From DATAQC01 sp039649175 (GTDB lineage Bacteria > Actinomycetota > Acidimicrobiia > Acidimicrobiales > AC-14), in the NCBI GenBank assembly GCA_039649175.1, contig JBBWZS010000134.1:1-15299 (forward strand): a stretch of 15,299 bases of DNA, given 5' to 3'. The notes under the pieces were generated by a model that was given only the letters and a program-made list of their open reading frames with translations, did no database searches and was not told the origin of the DNA. This document shows positions 12,616 to 15,299 of this stretch, one piece after another. The position numbers and the translations under genes are program-made. Within the stretch, counting starts at the first letter, position 1. Each line of letters starts with the position of its first letter.

Positions 12616-13190
12616 CCGGTCACCCCCTTGAGGCCCCGTTGGGCCAGGATCTGCTTGGCCCGCACCAGGTCGGCACGCATGTGCGCCACCGTCACCGCGC
12701 CCGAGCGGAGGGCGGCGGCGGGGTGGAAGGTGGGAACGACCATGGCGGTGCGGAAAGGGTAGGCCCGGCCCCGCATGCGGGTGATGCCCTCAGTGGTGTC
12801 GAGCAGGAGCTTGGTGGCGAAGTTGCCGAGGGTCACGACCACGGCCGGGTCGATCAGCTCCACCTGGGCGTCGAGCCAGGGCCGGCAGGTGGCGATCTCG
12901 TCGGGCCGGGGGTCACGGTTGCCCGGAGGGCGGCACTTCACGGCGTTCGCGATATAGAAGGCGTCACGGGTGAGCCCCATCTCCTCGAGCACCAACCGGT
13001 CGAGGAGCTGGCCCGAACGCCCCACGAACGGCTCCCCCTGCAGGTCTTCCTGGGCCCCGGGCCCCTCGCCCACGAACATGAGGTCGGCTGCAGGGTCGCC
13101 CACCCCGAACACCACCTGCGTGCGCCCCGCCGCCAGCGCGCAGCGAGTGCACACCGAAGCCTCCCGCTCCACCTCGGCCAACGACGGCAT
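12612..13190 (-). CDS. Uracil-DNA glycosylase, family 4 type with Fe-S cluster
   Basis: This 192-aa enzyme should remove uracil from DNA formed by cytosine deamination, a repair task that weighs more in GC-rich genomes. Four cysteines in the family 4 pattern, C14, C17, C86 and C102, would hold a 4Fe-4S cluster. Motif GEGPGAQED (41-49) corresponds to the catalytic GEAPG..ED loop, FVGRSGQLLD follows, and FHPAAALR (155-162) is the DNA-contacting HPAA loop. The ATG at 13190 lies exactly 6 bases after TACAAT, so the message is probably leaderless; the longer open frame upstream runs into alr and is not coding. Its stop overlaps the tsaE start, which puts the t6A genes behind this promoter. In mycobacteria tsaE directly follows alr, so this gene is an insertion relative to that order. 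Confidence 0.93.
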   Translation of the reverse strand: MPSLAEVEREASVCTRCALAAGRTQVVFGVGDPAADLMFVGEGPGAQEDLQGEPFVGRSGQLLDRLVLEEMGLTRDAFYIANAVKCRPPGNRDPRPDEIATCRPWLDAQVELIDPAVVVTLGNFATKLLLDTTEGITRMRGRAYPFRTAMVVPTFHPAAALRSGAVTVAHMRADLVRAKQILAQRGLKGVTG

Positions 13191-13196
13191 CGGTCG

Positions 13197-13202
13197 ATTG
13201 TA
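13197..13202 (-). promoter_or_regulatory. -10 element TACAAT, leaderless promoter of the glycosylase operon
   Basis: On the minus strand TACAAT is followed by exactly 6 bases and the ATG, which places the A of the start codon at the expected +1. There is no ribosome site. The 61-base gap after alr also holds a small GGGC-TGA-GCCC hairpin but no clear -35. The promoter would serve the glycosylase, tsaE, tsaB, rimI and tsaD. Confidence 0.65.
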
Positions 13203-13251
13203 CCGCCGGCCCGTGGGCGCCCTCCCTGCCCGCGCCGGGCTCAGCCCCGAC

Positions 13252-14397
13252 TCAGCCGGAGAGGTAGGTCCTGGGCACGCGGGCGCCGATGCCGCAGAGG
13301 ACCTCGTAGGCGATGGTGCCCACCAACTCGGCCCACTCCCAGGCGTCGACCGTCTCGTGTCCCTGGCGGCCCAGGAGCACGACCTCGTCGCCCGGGGACA
13401 CCTCGGTGTCGTCACCACAGTCGACGGTGATCTGGTCCATGGTGACGCTGCCGGCAATGGGGCGGCGCCGACCTCCGATGAGCACCTCGCCGCCCGTGGC
13501 GCCCAGCCGCCAGGGGACGCCGTCGGCATAGCCGATGGGGACGGTGGCGACGATCGACGGCGTGTCGAAGCGGCGGCGCAACCCGTAGGAGACGCCCTCG
13601 CCGGCGCCCACCCGCTTCACGAACGACACGCGGGCCCGAAGCGACAGGGCGGGACGCAGGTCACCCCGCCCGACGAGCGTGAGGCTGGGCGCCACCCCGT
13701 AGAGGGCGATGCCGCAACGCACCATGTCGTAGCGACCCGCGGGATGAGCCAGGCAGCCGGCCGAGTTCGACACGTGCAGGCGCCGGGGCCGGACTCCACG
13801 CGCCGCAAGTTCGGAGACGACATCGTCGAACCGGCAGAGCTGGTCGGCGGTGAAGGCGTCGTCGGGCTCGTCGGCGACGGCGAAGTGGGTCCAGAGGCCC
13901 TCGAGCACCAGCTCCGCGCACCCGTCGACCTCCCGGGCCAGGGCGACGGCGTTGGCCGGTGACGCCCCCACCCGGTGCATCCCGGTGTCGACCTTGACGT
14001 GCACCCCCATCGGCGTGGGGTCGGCTGAGTCGGCGACAGCCTTGGCGGCCGTGGCCACGGCCGCCGGCGTGTACAGCGTGGGCGTGAGGCCGAGAGCACG
14101 GACGTCGGCCATGGCGTCGAGGGGGGGCTCGGACAACACCAGGATCGGGGCGGAGACCCCCTCCTCGCGCAGGTGCGCGCCCTCCTCCACGAGGGCGACG
14201 GCGAGAGACGAGGCGCCGCCGGCGAGGGCGGCGCTGGCCACCTCGACCGACCCGTGCCCGTAGGCGTCCGCCTTGACCACCGCGCACAGAGCGGCGCGTC
14301 CGGCCAAGCGGCCCAGGGCGCCGGCGTTGTGACGGATCGCTGCCAGGTCGACCTCGGCCCACGCCCGACGCCGTCGCGCGGAGTCGGCACTGGCCAT
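13252..14397 (-). CDS. alr: Alanine racemase
   Basis: Alr interconverts L- and D-alanine with pyridoxal phosphate, supplying D-alanine for peptidoglycan. The 381-aa protein is of normal length. The PLP lysine is K42 in AVVKADAYGHG (39-49), the HVKVDTGMHRVG segment is at 133-144, HVSNSAG at 208-214, and the second catalytic base Y271 is in GVSYGLRRRF. SVTMDQ (317-322) and the C-terminal CGIGARVPRTYL match the family. ATG 14397 is 11 bases after the nnr stop with a weak AGGG ribosome site, so it is probably cotranscribed with nnr. The longer open frame would overlap nnr. Confidence 0.98.
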   Translation of the reverse strand: MASADSARRRRAWAEVDLAAIRHNAGALGRLAGRAALCAVVKADAYGHGSVEVASAALAGGASSLAVALVEEGAHLREEGVSAPILVLSEPPLDAMADVRALGLTPTLYTPAAVATAAKAVADSADPTPMGVHVKVDTGMHRVGASPANAVALAREVDGCAELVLEGLWTHFAVADEPDDAFTADQLCRFDDVVSELAARGVRPRRLHVSNSAGCLAHPAGRYDMVRCGIALYGVAPSLTLVGRGDLRPALSLRARVSFVKRVGAGEGVSYGLRRRFDTPSIVATVPIGYADGVPWRLGATGGEVLIGGRRRPIAGSVTMDQITVDCGDDTEVSPGDEVVLLGRQGHETVDAWEWAELVGTIAYEVLCGIGARVPRTYLSG

Positions 14398-14408
14398 CGC
14401 CCGCGACC

Positions 14409-15299
14409 CTACGAGAGTCGGGCGACGGCGGCCGGCAACAGGTCGATGAGGTCTCCCGCCACCAGGCCGCGACGCCACCCGAGGCGAGCGGCACATCCGT
14501 GCACGAACGCAGCGGCGGCCGCCGATCGCTGGCCGTCGAGACCCTGGGCCAGCAGGGCGCCCACCACGCCGGCCAGCACGTCGCCGCTGCCGGCGGTGGC
14601 CAGTCGGGAGTCGCCGCAGTTGGTGATCAGCACCTCGCCCCCGGGATCGGCCACGACGGTGGTCGAGCCCTTGAGCAACACGGTGGCCCCCAGGGCGGCA
14701 GCCAGCTCGCGGACCTCACCGAGACGGTCGGCGCCCGGCTTGGCACCCCGGAGCCGGGCGAACTCGCCCTCGTGGGGGGTGAGCACCGTCAGTGGGCGCC
14801 GGTCGCGGACGACCTCGGCGGCCTCGTCGACACCACCGAGGGCGTAGAGCCCGTCGGCGTCGACGACCGCCGGCAACGGCGAGGCGGCCAACAACGCCCG
14901 GACGGCATCGGCCGTCGCCGAGGTGCGAGGCAGCCCCGGGCCGATGATCAGGGCCCGGGCCCGCGTCGAGTCGTCGACCACGACCGTGTCCCATCCCTCG
15001 GCGGGAAGCGTCCGCCCCACCACTTCGAGCGAACCGGGATCGGGGTCGCTGCCGGGGATGCCGAGGCGGACCGTCCCCGCTCCCGCCCGCATGGCCGACC
15101 GGGCGCAGAGGTGGGCCGCTCCGGTCATGCCCGGCGATCCCGCCACCACCCACACCGCCGTCTTCCACTTGTGGGTCTCCGACGGTCGCTCCGGCAGCCA
15201 GGCCGAGACGTCGTGGGCCTCGACCAGGTGGGCACGGGCCCCGGAGGTGTCGAGGCCGATGTCGGCCACGGCCACGTCGCCGGCGCGCTCGGTGCCGGG
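14409..15299 (-). CDS. nnr: Bifunctional NAD(P)H-hydrate repair enzyme Nnr, C-terminal part
   Basis: This is the ADP-dependent (S)-NAD(P)H-hydrate dehydratase domain that restores damaged NAD(P)H, acting with the epimerase domain. The 296 residues seen run from the right edge to the stop. Motifs in order: HKWKTAVWVVAGSPGMTGAA, LIIGPGLPR, VVDADGLYAL, TPHEGEFARL, VLLKGSTTVV, and the signature NCGDSRLATAGSGDVLAGVVG. The frame stays open to position 15299, and the first residues seen (GDVAVADIGL) match the end of a YjeF_N epimerase domain and linker, so the gene very probably begins outside the window as the two-domain form. A GTG at 15275 as a true start is unlikely. alr follows after 11 bases; nnr-alr pairing is common in actinobacteria. 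Confidence 0.95.
   Translation of the reverse strand, partial: PGTERAGDVAVADIGLDTSGARAHLVEAHDVSAWLPERPSETHKWKTAVWVVAGSPGMTGAAHLCARSAMRAGAGTVRLGIPGSDPDPGSLEVVGRTLPAEGWDTVVVDDSTRARALIIGPGLPRTSATADAVRALLAASPLPAVVDADGLYALGGVDEAAEVVRDRRPLTVLTPHEGEFARLRGAKPGADRLGEVRELAAALGATVLLKGSTTVVADPGGEVLITNCGDSRLATAGSGDVLAGVVGALLAQGLDGQRSAAAAAFVHGCAARLGWRRGLVAGDLIDLLPAAVARLS

Noticed and set aside
13191..13529. N-terminal extension of the uracil-DNA glycosylase
   Set aside because: It overlaps alr in another frame, is of low complexity, and contains the leaderless promoter.
1..15299. CRISPR arrays, tRNA or rRNA genes, insertion sequences, integrases, phage genes
   Set aside because: No spaced repeats, RNA gene cores, transposase motifs or terminal inverted repeats were seen. 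The only clear tandem repeat is within tsaD.

Overview
The window is GC-rich chromosomal DNA from an actinobacterium, probably a member of the class Acidimicrobiia or a close relative (inference). The reasons are GC-loaded third codon positions, frequent GTG/TTG starts and overlapping stop/start codons. The order nnr-alr-tsaE-tsaB-rimI-tsaD-groES-groEL and a CBS-less GuaB3 next to GuaA are also characteristic; the same neighbourhood is known from mycobacteria. I see no tRNA, rRNA, CRISPR array, insertion sequence, integrase or phage gene. Almost all of the sequence is coding.

Layout. Positions 1-3824 (minus strand) hold, in transcription order, a small uncharacterised protein of 64 aa, guaB3 (IMP dehydrogenase family), guaA (GMP synthase), and a HEPN/MNT pair. 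The nucleotidyltransferase of that pair runs off the left edge. Positions 3886-7652 (plus strand) hold a GH13 alpha-glucosidase, an ABC exporter half-transporter with its own promoter and an embedded palindrome, and a tiny single-cluster ferredoxin coupled to the exporter by an ATGA overlap. A strong hairpin at 7659-7687 separates this block from the convergent groEL. Positions 7710-15299 (minus strand) hold, in transcription order, the C-terminal part of nnr (NAD(P)H-hydrate repair), alr (alanine racemase), a family 4 type uracil-DNA glycosylase, tsaE, tsaB, rimI, tsaD, then groES-groEL under a perfect CIRCE operator.

How the genes work together. GuaB3 and GuaA are placed to act in IMP-to-GMP synthesis. 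TsaE, TsaB and TsaD form most of the machinery that adds threonylcarbamoyl to A37 of ANN-decoding tRNAs; TsaC, which makes the precursor, is not in the window. From the glycosylase to tsaD every junction is an overlap or a gap of 13 bases or less, so these genes are probably one transcript. GroES-GroEL is the HrcA-controlled chaperonin. The alpha-glucosidase, exporter and ferredoxin look like an insertion into an otherwise conserved housekeeping neighbourhood.

The most unusual points are: a HEPN/MNT toxin-antitoxin-like pair joined to the end of the guanine synthesis operon; two nearly identical leaderless-type promoters (TACAAT just before ATG) in front of the 64-aa protein and the glycosylase; an exporter-ferredoxin coupled pair behind a palindrome-bearing promoter; and an exact 30-bp tandem repeat in the N-terminus of TsaD. 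I did not find clear evidence of a wholly new multi-gene system.
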